From Collinsella sp. (lineage in GTDB: Bacteria; Actinomycetota; Coriobacteriia; Coriobacteriales; Coriobacteriaceae): DNA of 64,000 bases. A program made the translations under genes and the position numbers. The notes beneath the pieces were generated by a model. It had not been told where the DNA came from and ran no database searches. It saw nothing but the letters and a program-made list of their open reading frames with translations. Of this stretch, positions 1 to 7,286 are shown in pieces; position 1 is the stretch's first letter, and each line of letters starts with the position of its first letter. The DNA lies in NCBI GenBank assembly GCA_019419555.1, contig DXZR01000001.1, positions 1 through 64,000 of the forward strand. Reading direction: 5' to 3'.

Positions 1-112
1 TTGCTATGTTGCGTGTTTTGATATCCATGCGGACGAGTATAGCGCGGGAGGTGGGGGAGGCACCGGCTCGACAGCTCGATCGCCACCCGCCAGCCCAACC
101 CCTCAAACGACA

Positions 113-148
113 GAAACCCCGGCAGCTCTTCGCAACTGCCGGGGTTTC
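113..148. terminator. Hairpin, probable bidirectional terminator
   Basis: A perfect 13-bp stem, GAAACCCCGGCAG paired with CTGCCGGGGTTTC, encloses a 10-nt loop. Only a short T run (GGGGTTTCC) follows on the plus strand, so it would be a weak intrinsic terminator for a gene left of the window. Confidence 0.6.
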
Positions 149-315
149 CGCGGAAAAGGGGGACATGATCCTCAAGCGAACGGCAAAGGGGCAAACCGTT
201 TTCGCTCGACTGCTTTATGCCCCTTGCTCGCGGACTCAATCAGTGCGCATGCGGCAACACAAAGCCGCTACACCTGTGACGGAGCTATGAAGTGGTATCT
301 ATTGCCGGAGCGGGC

Positions 316-373
316 TATGCCAAGGAGTGTCCCAGATTGCCGGCAGATAAGGAACGTCCCCAGGTGCCGGCCG
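316..373 (+). repeat. GTCCC-type palindromic repeat, copy 1
   Basis: The order is AAGGAGTGTCCC, TGCCGGCA, AAGGAACGTCCC, TGCCGG. The same order recurs at 2893-2946, with partial or inverted copies at 32727-32785. TGCCGGCA is itself a palindrome, and a second half copy follows the conserved AAGGAACGTCCC core. This is a REP-like intergenic repeat of unknown function. Confidence 0.7.
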
Positions 374-483
374 CGGGCGTGACTTTCGTCCCGTTTGACA
401 CTCCGCTGGCCTAGATGTTCGTCATGTGCGCCCGTAAACGTGGGACAATGGCGTTGCTGGTATCACAGACAAAGGATGTGCCT

Positions 484-2430
484 ATGAACGCCCCCGTTGC
501 CAAAACCTGTCGGCAGCGCCGCCTGTTTGCGCGATTCGCTTCCGTCTGCGCGCTCGTTGCGCTTGCGTTGTTGCTGCTGCCTGCCGCCGCGCACGCCGAC
601 GGCTACTCCATGACCCAAACCTACATCAGTGCCACGGTCGAGGCCGATGGATCGCTGACCGTTGTCGAGGGACGCCAGTTTGATTTCGACGACGACATCA
701 ACGGCGTGTTTTGGGAGATCAATACGGGCACCAACCAGCAGGGCGGCACGGCGGACGTTGACGTGCTGAGTGTCGAGGAAGAGGACACCGCGTTTAACAA
801 AGTCGATAGCGCGAACAAGGGCGACTCTGGCGTCTACACGGTCGAGCAGGCCGGTGACGGCGTAAGGATTAAGGTGTTCAGCCCCCACGAGAGCGGCGAC
901 AGCGCGATCTATTACGTGAGCTACACCATGACCGGTGCGGTTATGAACTGGGCCGATACCGCCGAGCTCTACTGGAAGTTCGTGGGCGACGGCTGGTCTG
1001 CGGATTCCGACGATGTCGAGATGGAAGTGCGCTTCGCAAATGCCGCTGCCGGGACGGCGGCCGTCAAAGGCGATAACTTCCGCGCATGGGGCCACGGTCC
1101 GCTGGCGGGCGACGTGTCGCTCGATGAGGACGAGCCCATGGTCACCTACACCATTCCGTGCGTGCACGAGGGTGAGTTTGCCGAGGCACGCATCGCCTTC
1201 CCCAGCGACTGGGTGCCGCAGCTTGCCGCCTCGGGCGAAGAGCGCATGTCAACGATCCTGAGCGAAGAGAAGGAATGGGCCGACGAAGCTAACGCCCGCC
1301 GTGAGCACGCGCGTGCGGTTGCCGGCGCGATTGCCGTGATGTGTGTTGTTGTGGCGGTTGCCTATACCGGTGTAATCGTGATGCTCAAGCTGCGCAGGCC
1401 CAAGCCCAAGCCGCTCTTCCAGGACGAGTACTTCCGCGATGTGCCCTCCGCCGATCATCCCGCGGTGCTTGCAACTCTTATGAGCTGGAACGACGTGCCC
1501 GATCAGGCATATATCGCCACGCTGATGAAGCTGACCGACGACCGCGTGATCAAGCTGGAAGAAGCGACCGAGACCAAGAAGAAGGGTCTGCTCCGTCGCG
1601 AAAAAGAGGAGCAGACGTATCGCATCACAGTGACCGACGAGGCCTGGAAGGCTGCCAAGAAGGACGGCATCGACCGCGACGTACTCAAGGTCTTCTTCGC
1701 TGGCGTTAAGCCCGATAAGGACGGAGTCCGTTCGCGCACGTTTAGCGAGCTGGAGGAATACGCTAGCGAGCGCACCACATCTGTTGGCGACAAGCTCGAG
1801 GACTATCAGAGCACGGTTAAGGGCAAGCTGGAGGCGCGCGAGCTTATCGCCTCGGACGGCACCGTCGCCCTGGTTGCCGGCTTGGTTCTCGGCATCATCA
1901 TTGTCTTTGGCATTTTGGGCTCTCTGTTCTATACCGACTTTGCGGACGCCAACGTCGGTGCCGCTATGATCTCGATCCCCGTCACGATTGTGGGCTTTGT
2001 CCTGAGCTGCACCTTCCGCCGTTACACGTCGGAGGGCGCCGAGGTGGCGGCTCGCTGCAAGGCGCTCAAGCATTGGCTCGAGGATTTTACGCGCCTGAAG
2101 GAGGCCGTCCCCAGCGATCTGATCTTGTGGAACAAGCTGCTGGTGATGGGCGTTGCCCTGGGCGTTTCGAAAGAAGTGCTGCGACAGCTGGCCGAGGCCG
2201 TGCCTGCGGATCTGCGCAACAGCGACGATTTCTACGACAACTACCCCTGCTACTGGTGGTATTACCATCACTACGGCAACGAGTCTCCGCTCGATTCGTT
2301 CAACGATGTGTATCACGAGACCATCCGCGAGCTGGCTTCGAGTTCCGATAGCTCGAGCGGCGGCAGCGGCGGCGGCTTTTCCGGTGGCGGCGGTGGCGGC
2401 GTCGGCGGAGGCGGCGGCGGAACGTTCTAG
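484..2430 (+). CDS. DUF2207 domain membrane protein with glycine-rich tail
   Basis: The 648-residue protein has a signal peptide near residues 15-40, an extracytoplasmic beta-rich DUF2207 domain, a first transmembrane helix near residues 280-300 (VAGAIAVMCVVVAVAYTGVI), a cytoplasmic stretch, and two more helices near residues 465-520. It ends in a tyrosine-rich segment followed by a Ser/Gly-rich tail, as is typical of DUF2207 proteins. The biochemical role of the family is unknown; a link to the cell envelope is the usual guess. I chose ATG 484 because AAAGGATG lies just upstream; an in-frame ATG at 415 has no such site and would bury the signal peptide. The gene stands alone and ends at the hairpin 2445-2491. 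Confidence 0.85.
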   Translation: MNAPVAKTCRQRRLFARFASVCALVALALLLLPAAAHADGYSMTQTYISATVEADGSLTVVEGRQFDFDDDINGVFWEINTGTNQQGGTADVDVLSVEEEDTAFNKVDSANKGDSGVYTVEQAGDGVRIKVFSPHESGDSAIYYVSYTMTGAVMNWADTAELYWKFVGDGWSADSDDVEMEVRFANAAAGTAAVKGDNFRAWGHGPLAGDVSLDEDEPMVTYTIPCVHEGEFAEARIAFPSDWVPQLAASGEERMSTILSEEKEWADEANARREHARAVAGAIAVMCVVVAVAYTGVIVMLKLRRPKPKPLFQDEYFRDVPSADHPAVLATLMSWNDVPDQAYIATLMKLTDDRVIKLEEATETKKKGLLRREKEEQTYRITVTDEAWKAAKKDGIDRDVLKVFFAGVKPDKDGVRSRTFSELEEYASERTTSVGDKLEDYQSTVKGKLEARELIASDGTVALVAGLVLGIIIVFGILGSLFYTDFADANVGAAMISIPVTIVGFVLSCTFRRYTSEGAEVAARCKALKHWLEDFTRLKEAVPSDLILWNKLLVMGVALGVSKEVLRQLAEAVPADLRNSDDFYDNYPCYWWYYHHYGNESPLDSFNDVYHETIRELASSSDSSSGGSGGGFSGGGGGGVGGGGGGTF

Positions 2431-2444
2431 CGAGCGCTTGCTTT

Positions 2445-2491
2445 GGGGTGGATCTTTCTGGGCGGTTGCCAGGGAAGATCCATCCCATTTT
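2445..2491 (+). terminator. Rho-independent terminator of the DUF2207 gene
   Basis: GGGGTGGATCTTTC pairs imperfectly with GGGAAGATCCATCCC and is followed by ATTTTTG. It lies 15 nt after the stop codon. Confidence 0.7.
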
Positions 2492-2543
2492 TGTGCATCG
2501 AAACGGGCCATGCTTTCCGCTGCGGACCTTCGCACAAGGGGCA

Positions 2544-2773
2544 GTGGGCAAAAAATGCCAAATATGAGTACTGTTGCCTAGATTGTCACATTTGTTTGTA
2601 CTAAAAAATGGACTCCTAACGATATTATTTCTCGTTAGGAGTCCATTTTATTGTACATTTGGGGAGATACGTTAGTTCATCTGACGCGTCGAGACGTCTA
2701 AGAGACCCGAGAAAGCCGAATTGCGCTGCTGCTAAAAAGGTAACAGTACTCATATTTGATGTTTTTTGACCAC
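2544..2773 (+). repeat. 230-bp inverted-repeat element, copy 1 (MITE-like)
   Basis: The left end reads GTGGGCAAAAAATGCC then AAATATGAGTACTGTTGCC. The right end is its near-perfect inverse, ending CAGTACTCATATTTG then ATGTTTTTTGACCAC. Other copies lie at 24991-25220 (230 bp) and 39597-39815 (219 bp), in the same orientation and each shortly downstream of a plus-strand gene. The interior is not conserved and encodes nothing. In this copy it contains a 15-bp stem, ATGGACTCCTAACGA with its inverse, at about 2608-2650. No target-site duplication is obvious. Confidence 0.8.
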
Positions 2774-2833
2774 AGCTATTTGCAGGCCCCCTATAGGGCG
2801 ATGCCAACGAGGGCTTCGGCGGCCGTTTTGCTC

Positions 2834-2881
2834 AAGACTGTCCCCAGCGACTAGTCATTTAAGAACGTCCCCAATGACTAG
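2834..2881 (+). repeat. GTCCC-type repeat with a different palindrome
   Basis: The layout is CTGTCCCC, GACTAGTCA, TTTAAGAACGTCCCC, then TGACTAG. This matches the order of the repeat at 316-373 (TGTCCC, palindrome, AAGAACGTCCC, half palindrome), but the palindrome is TGACTAGTCA-like instead of TGCCGGCA. The core is conserved while the arms are exchanged. Confidence 0.6.
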
Positions 2882-2892
2882 GTGTGGTTGCT

Positions 2893-2946
2893 ACCAAGGA
2901 GTGTCCCGGGGTGCCGGCATAAAAGGAACGTCCCTAACTGCCGGGT
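2893..2946 (+). repeat. GTCCC-type palindromic repeat, copy 2
   Basis: The sequence reads CCAAGGAGTGTCCC, TGCCGGCA, AAAAGGAACGTCCC, TAACTGCCGG. It is nearly identical to 316-373, and its end abuts the 3' end of the GNAT gene on the other strand. Confidence 0.7.
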
Positions 2947-3588
2947 TTAGGCTGTTAGGTCGAGTTCGTAGAGGAAGCTTTCGCGCGGCATGTCGTGGCG
3001 ACGCTCTTCGCGGTTGGCGCGGTGCGTGGCCGTGCGCTTAAAGCCGTGCAGCTCGTAGAACTTCCACGAGCAGTTGGAGTCGGTGTACAGGTGCGCCCTC
3101 GTCGCTCCAAGCGAGGATAGGTGTGAGACCGCGGCATCGAGCAGAACCGTGCCAACGCCCAGGCCATGGACATCGCGATCCACGGCAAGCAGCGTGACCT
3201 CGTTGTCGTGCGGCAACGGGCTGCTCTCGAGCAGGCGGTTGTTGGTCCGGATGGTTGCGCGCACAAACGAGAGATACTCGGCGCAGGCATCGGGCTCCAG
3301 CTCACGCATCTGCGATAGCAGCGCGCGTTCGGTATCCATCCAATGTTCCTTAACGGTGGCGCCGGAGCTCTGTCCTGCGCGTGCAAGCGCAATGCCGCGT
3401 GCATGGCCGTCGATTACGGCAACCTGCGAAAACGTCGAAGACGAAAGGCAATAGGCGAGGTCGCATGCGGCCTCGAGGCGGTTGTACTCATCGTTATCCG
3501 AATTGTTATGCCAAAGCTGCTGCAGAATCAACGCGATGGCGTCGAAGTCTTCGGTATCAAACGGTCGGTAGAGAACCCGCGAGACCAT
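2947..3588 (-). CDS. GNAT family N-acetyltransferase
   Basis: The 213-residue protein has a Gcn5-type acetyl-CoA binding segment: a beta strand NEVTLLAVDRDVHGLGVGTVLLDAAV, whose G-x-G-x-G-T-V loop is the usual pyrophosphate-binding loop, then the LYTDSNCSWKFYELHGFKR segment near residues 165-183, typical of motif B. The N-terminal half (residues 1-110) is a longer variable region. GNAT enzymes transfer acetyl groups to amines; the substrate cannot be read from the sequence. The gene is monocistronic and faces the previous gene across the repeat-rich region 2431-2946. Confidence 0.85.
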   Translation of the reverse strand: MVSRVLYRPFDTEDFDAIALILQQLWHNNSDNDEYNRLEAACDLAYCLSSSTFSQVAVIDGHARGIALARAGQSSGATVKEHWMDTERALLSQMRELEPDACAEYLSFVRATIRTNNRLLESSPLPHDNEVTLLAVDRDVHGLGVGTVLLDAAVSHLSSLGATRAHLYTDSNCSWKFYELHGFKRTATHRANREERRHDMPRESFLYELDLTA

Positions 3589-3769
3589 GGTGCCTCTTTC
3601 TTTTGCGGATGCATATCGAGCACAGTTCTACCACGCTATTGGCATCTAATTATGGTGCCCCTGTGTTCCATGAACTCACCGTGCCCGGTGCCGTGCCCAT
3701 CCCCTCCGCTCGCAAACTTTTTCTGCATATGCGCCCGTTGCGGGGTGCATCGATGCGCTCGATGCGCTA

Positions 3770-3791
3770 CATTGAATCAGTATTTTCAATG
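3770..3791. promoter_or_regulatory. Dyad upstream of purH
   Basis: CATTGAA, 8 nt, TTCAATG forms a perfect 7-bp dyad about 75 nt before purH. It could be an operator; no regulator is identified. No purine riboswitch motif was seen in 3589-3865. Confidence 0.3.
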
Positions 3792-3865
3792 CCGCTGCGC
3801 GAGCGCTGCAGATCGACGTATCACCGACTCACAGAGCACGGCGGCGTACCAGACAGGAGGACTGC

Positions 3866-5473
3866 ATGGGATCTGATGTGAAGATCGCACGCGCGTTGAT
3901 TTCGGTTACCGATAAGACGGGCGTCGTCGATTTCGCACGGACGCTGGTCGATGACTTTGGCGTCGAGATCATCTCTACGGGCGGCACGGCTCGTGCCATC
4001 GAGGACGCGGGCGTCCCCGTAACCCCCATCGAGGAGTTCACGGGCTATCCCGAGATGATGGACGGCCGCGTTAAGACCCTGCACCCCAAGGTTCACGGCG
4101 CGCTGCTGGCCCGCCGCGATTCCGAGCAGCACATGCAGGAGGCGGCACAGCACGGCATTAAGCTGATCGACCTGGTCGTCGTCAACCTGTACGAGTTCGA
4201 GAAGACCGTCGCCAACCCCGAGGTCACCTTCGCGGATGCCATCGAGCACATCGACATCGGCGGTCCTTCCATGCTGCGCTCTGCCGCCAAGAACGCCGCG
4301 AGCGTTACCGTCATCTCCGACCCGGCCGACTATGATGCCGTCCTGGCCGAGATGCGCGAGACCGGTGGCTGCACCACGCTTTCCACCCGTCGTCGCCTGC
4401 AGGTGAAGGTCTACCAGACCACCGCCGCCTACGACACGGCTATCTCCCGTTGGCTCGCCGCCCACGCAAGCGACGTGGCGGACACCTCTGCCAAGCTCGA
4501 GATCTCGCTGGAGAAGGTCGACGACCTGCGCTATGGCGAGAATCCTCAGCAGAAGGCCACGGTCTATCGCTTTGCCGAGGGCTGCGAGAATACCGCGAGC
4601 TCGCAGTTCCCGCTCGTGGGCTCCGAGCAGATCCAGGGCAAGCCGCTCAGCTACAACAACTATCTGGATGCCGACGCCGCTTGGAACCTAGTCCGCGAGT
4701 TCGACGAGCCGGCCTGCGTGATCCTCAAGCATCAGAACCCCTGCGGCTCCGCCGTGGCCGAGGACATCACGGCCGCCTACGACCGCGCCTTCGCCTGCGA
4801 TCCCAAGAGCGCCTTCGGCGGCATCATCGCCTGCAACCGCGAGGTTCCCTATGAGCTGGTTGAGCACTTTGCCGATCAGAACAAGCAGTTCGTCGAGGTT
4901 ATCATCGCTCCGAGCTACACTGCCGAGGCGCTCGAGCGCATGGCCAAGCGCCCCAACCTGCGCGTGCTGGCCACCGGCGGCGTGGACCACGGCGCCCAGG
5001 TGGAGCTGCGCTCCGTCGACGGCGGCATGCTGGTGCAGGAGGTCGACCACGTGACCGAGGATCCTGCGACCTTTACGTTCCCCACCGACCGCAAGCCCAC
5101 CGACGCCGAGATGGCCGAGCTCGAGTTTGCCTGGAAGGTCTGCAAGGGCGTCAAGTCCAACGCCATCCTGGTTTCCAAGGGTAAGGCCGGCATTGGCATG
5201 GGCCCGGGTCAGCCCAACCGCGTTGACTCTGCGCTGCTTGCCTGCGAGCGCGCCGAGGACTTCTGCGAGCGCGAGGGCGTGGAGAAGGGCGGCTTTGCCT
5301 GTGCAAGCGACGCGTTCTTCCCGTTCCGCGACAACGTCGACGTGCTCGCCGCGCACGGCGTGACCTGCATCATCCAGCCCGGCGGCTCCAAGCGCGACGA
5401 CGAGAGCGTCCAGGCCTGCAACGAGCATGGTATTGCGATGGTCTTCACAGGGGCCAGGCATTTTAGGCACTAG
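3866..5473 (+). CDS. purH: Bifunctional AICAR transformylase / IMP cyclohydrolase
   Basis: PurH catalyses the last two steps of purine synthesis: formylation of AICAR with 10-formyl-tetrahydrofolate, then ring closure to IMP. The 535 residues match the usual ~510-530. The N-terminal MGS-like cyclohydrolase domain begins ARALISVTDKTG and carries GGTARAIED and DGRVKTLHP. The transformylase domain contains LRYGENPQQKA, the catalytic LKHQNPCGSA and SKGKAGIGMGPGQPNR. ATG 3866 follows CAGGAGG at good spacing. The gene stands alone, with a conserved structured element starting 2 nt after its stop codon. Confidence 0.98.
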   Translation: MGSDVKIARALISVTDKTGVVDFARTLVDDFGVEIISTGGTARAIEDAGVPVTPIEEFTGYPEMMDGRVKTLHPKVHGALLARRDSEQHMQEAAQHGIKLIDLVVVNLYEFEKTVANPEVTFADAIEHIDIGGPSMLRSAAKNAASVTVISDPADYDAVLAEMRETGGCTTLSTRRRLQVKVYQTTAAYDTAISRWLAAHASDVADTSAKLEISLEKVDDLRYGENPQQKATVYRFAEGCENTASSQFPLVGSEQIQGKPLSYNNYLDADAAWNLVREFDEPACVILKHQNPCGSAVAEDITAAYDRAFACDPKSAFGGIIACNREVPYELVEHFADQNKQFVEVIIAPSYTAEALERMAKRPNLRVLATGGVDHGAQVELRSVDGGMLVQEVDHVTEDPATFTFPTDRKPTDAEMAELEFAWKVCKGVKSNAILVSKGKAGIGMGPGQPNRVDSALLACERAEDFCEREGVEKGGFACASDAFFPFRDNVDVLAAHGVTCIIQPGGSKRDDESVQACNEHGIAMVFTGARHFRH

Positions 5474-5474
5474 A

Positions 5475-5575
5475 GGCTTTCCCAAGCACCCGACCTTGCC
5501 CCTCAAACCGTCGCTTGCGTACATTTAGTACGCGGCGCTCCTCTTTCGGGGCAATCTCGGGCACTTGGAAAACCC
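5475..5575 (+). ncRNA. Candidate structured RNA element, copy 1 (3' of purH)
   Basis: A ~100-nt imperfect hairpin begins 2 nt after the purH stop. Reading inward, CAAG pairs with CTTG, internal loop CA/CA, CCCGA with TCGGG, internal loop CC/TC, TTGCCCC with GGGGCAA. An apical region follows with TCAAACCGTCG, an inner hairpin (GCGTAC/GTACGC) and CTCCTCTTTC. The copy at 14920-15018 keeps every loop but changes the helix bases in compensating fashion. The outer flanks GGCTTTCCCA and TGGAAAACCC are also shared. No T tract follows, so it is not a plain intrinsic terminator. I do not recognise it as a known RNA family. Confidence 0.65.
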
Positions 5576-5644
5576 TTAATGGGATGTTGTTCTATCCCAT
5601 TAAGCCGATCGGTCGCCTGACCGTATCGTCAAAATAATCTCTGC

Positions 5645-5680
5645 AAAAGACGGCTGCTCCGTTTGGAGGGCCGTCTTTTT
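5645..5680 (+). terminator. Rho-independent terminator
   Basis: AAAAGACGGC pairs with GCCGTCTTTT and is followed by T and GG. It lies between purH and the next gene, whose start is only about 40 nt downstream. Confidence 0.75.
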
Positions 5681-5720
5681 GGTATAAGAGGACGGAATGA
5701 CTAACACGAAAGGTATGACC

Positions 5721-6428
5721 ATGCCCCAGATTGATGATGCCGAGCTGTTTGGCAATGCCGAGGATCAGCGTGCGTACGAGGACTTTTGCGCCAATCAGGA
5801 GGCGGTCGAGAAGTTTACGCTCGACAAGCCCGCGCTTGTCTGCCGTTGGCGCATGTCCAACAAAAAGGTGCCCATGCTCAACCGCCACATTCGCGCGCTG
5901 TCCGAGCGCCTGGTGCAGGGCGAGCCGCTTACCCACAACATGCTCAGCTGGGCCAAACAACACGTTGAGTGGTCGCTTGCCGAGGGTGATTACACCGCAC
6001 ACGACGGCGTGCTCATGCTGGTGATCGACATCAACGGCAACGCCGCCATGACGGTGGGCGAGTACGAGCCGCTGGCCGATACGTCGGCCAAGGCGCTACG
6101 TGCCCGCTCCGCCGAGGCCCGCTCCGAGGCCGACGAAACCGGCGTGGCGCCCGAGCTGCTCGCCGCCGTCGATAACGGCGAGCTGGCCTTTGTGGCGCCA
6201 GCGGACGAGTGTCTGTGCGGCACGGCGACGCTCATTGAGCAGCTGGCCCAGACCAAGGGCATCCCGGTCACGCGCGTGGACATTCCCGCGCAGCTCAAGG
6301 GCGCGCTGTTCCTGGTGAGTGACGAGCACGGCGTGGTCCCCGCAACCGAGACGGACGCCGCCGAGGCCGACGCCGCCACGGTCGCCTTCTTCGCCGAAGG
6401 CTACGAAAAGCTCCGCGCCCGCCGCTAA
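5721..6428 (+). CDS. Conserved protein of unknown function
   Basis: I do not recognise this soluble, acidic protein of ~235 residues. The N-terminal half has charged helices and the segment PALVCRWRMSNKKVPMLNRHIRALSERL split over residues 30-60. The middle (residues 100-135) reads VLMLVIDINGNAAMTVGEYEPL, suggesting a beta strand followed by a helix. The C-terminal half has an alanine-rich helix and a second alpha/beta segment. There is no signal peptide or membrane helix. In-frame ATGs at 5697, 5715 and 5721 are all possible; AAAGG at 5709-5713 best fits 5721. It is monocistronic between a terminator and a small palindromic repeat. Confidence 0.6.
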   Translation: MPQIDDAELFGNAEDQRAYEDFCANQEAVEKFTLDKPALVCRWRMSNKKVPMLNRHIRALSERLVQGEPLTHNMLSWAKQHVEWSLAEGDYTAHDGVLMLVIDINGNAAMTVGEYEPLADTSAKALRARSAEARSEADETGVAPELLAAVDNGELAFVAPADECLCGTATLIEQLAQTKGIPVTRVDIPAQLKGALFLVSDEHGVVPATETDAAEADAATVAFFAEGYEKLRARR

Positions 6429-6476
6429 ATGATTTTTCTGGGACGGGGATTAAAGAATCATTTTGGTCCCCGCCAC
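6429..6476. repeat. Diverged GTCCC-type repeat
   Basis: Two GGGAC/GTCCC cores are flanked by AATGATTTTTC and GAATCATTTT half-palindromes, directly after the stop codon. On the minus strand the order (GGGGACC, ATGATTC, TTTAATCCCCGTCCC, AATCAT) resembles the GTCCC repeats at 316-373 and 2834-2881. It is a weaker match than those. Confidence 0.4.
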
Positions 6477-6605
6477 CGCTGCGAGTGCGAGGCGGACAAA
6501 ACGCCCCCGCTCGCGAACAGTTCTGTCACCTGGCACCGCGCGAGGCGTGTACCTGCAGCTTTGCGGTCATAATGGGACAAGACAACCAAGAGGGGAGCGG
6601 AATCA

Positions 6606-7277
6606 ATGGCGCTGATCTATATCGTTGAGGACGACGAGCCCATTCGTCGTGAGCTTGTCGACATCCTTGCCCGCGCCGGGTTTGAAGTCGAGGCCTGCGA
6701 ATCGTTTGAGCATGTCTCGCGCGATATTCTCGCCGCCGTGCCCGACCTGGTGCTGCTCGACCTCACGCTTCCCGTCAAGGACGGCCAGCATATCTGCCAC
6801 GAGGTTCGCCGCGAATCCGAGGTTCCCATCATCGTTCTCACGTCGCGCACGACCGAGATCGACGAGGTTATGGCCATGACGCTCGGCGCGGACGACTTTG
6901 TTCCCAAGCCTTACAGCGCCCGTGTGCTTGTGGCGCGCATCAACGCACTGCTGCGTCGCACCGCGGCGTCAGGCGAGCGCAGCACACTTGTCCACAAGGG
7001 GCTGGAGCTCGACCTCGCCCGCTCAATGGTCACCAACACGCAAACGGGCACCAGCACCGAGCTCACCAAAAACGAGCTGCGTATCCTCTCGCTGCTTCTG
7101 AGCCGCGCGGGCAAGATCGTTTCGCGCTCGGCCATCATGCAGGACCTGTGGGACTCCGACGCCTTCGTGGACGACAATACGCTCACCGTCAACATCAACC
7201 GCCTGCGCACCACGCTCGAAAAAATCGGCATCAAGGGGTATTTGACCACGCATCGCGGCCAAGGCTATTCGGTCTAG
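6606..7277 (+). CDS. OmpR-family response regulator
   Basis: The 223-residue regulator has an N-terminal receiver domain with acidic pair E8-D9-D10, phosphoacceptor D52 in LLDLTLP and K101 in KPYSA, and a C-terminal winged helix (residues ~130-223) ending with the family's THRGQGYSV. It is phosphorylated by its partner kinase, encoded 9 nt downstream, and then binds DNA. The domain order and the kinase type resemble the BceR/GraR group, which usually controls peptide-antibiotic ABC transporters, but no such transporter lies nearby. Start ATG 6606 follows GAGGGGAG. Confidence 0.92.
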   Translation: MALIYIVEDDEPIRRELVDILARAGFEVEACESFEHVSRDILAAVPDLVLLDLTLPVKDGQHICHEVRRESEVPIIVLTSRTTEIDEVMAMTLGADDFVPKPYSARVLVARINALLRRTAASGERSTLVHKGLELDLARSMVTNTQTGTSTELTKNELRILSLLLSRAGKIVSRSAIMQDLWDSDAFVDDNTLTVNINRLRTTLEKIGIKGYLTTHRGQGYSV

Positions 7278-7286
7278 GGGCCGGCT

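Larger units (their letters stand above)
1..483. other. Gene-free left edge with a terminator and a short palindromic repeat
   Basis: I see no convincing gene in this stretch. An open frame on the plus strand (6-290) has no ribosome binding site, runs through the hairpin at 113-148 and looks like chance in GC-rich DNA. The region holds that hairpin, a GTCCC-type repeat at 316-373, and a TTGACA hexamer at 395-400 that could be the -35 box of the next gene, although no good -10 follows at 17 bp. Any upstream gene must end at or before about position 20. Confidence 0.5.

Noticed and set aside
6..290. 94-codon open frame at the left edge
   Set aside because: No ribosome site, passes through a terminator hairpin, and the composition is unlike a protein.
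463..1167. Long minus-strand open frame opposite the DUF2207 gene
   Set aside because: It is a mirror of strongly codon-biased coding DNA; it has no ribosome site, and the plus-strand protein has a signal peptide and membrane helices.
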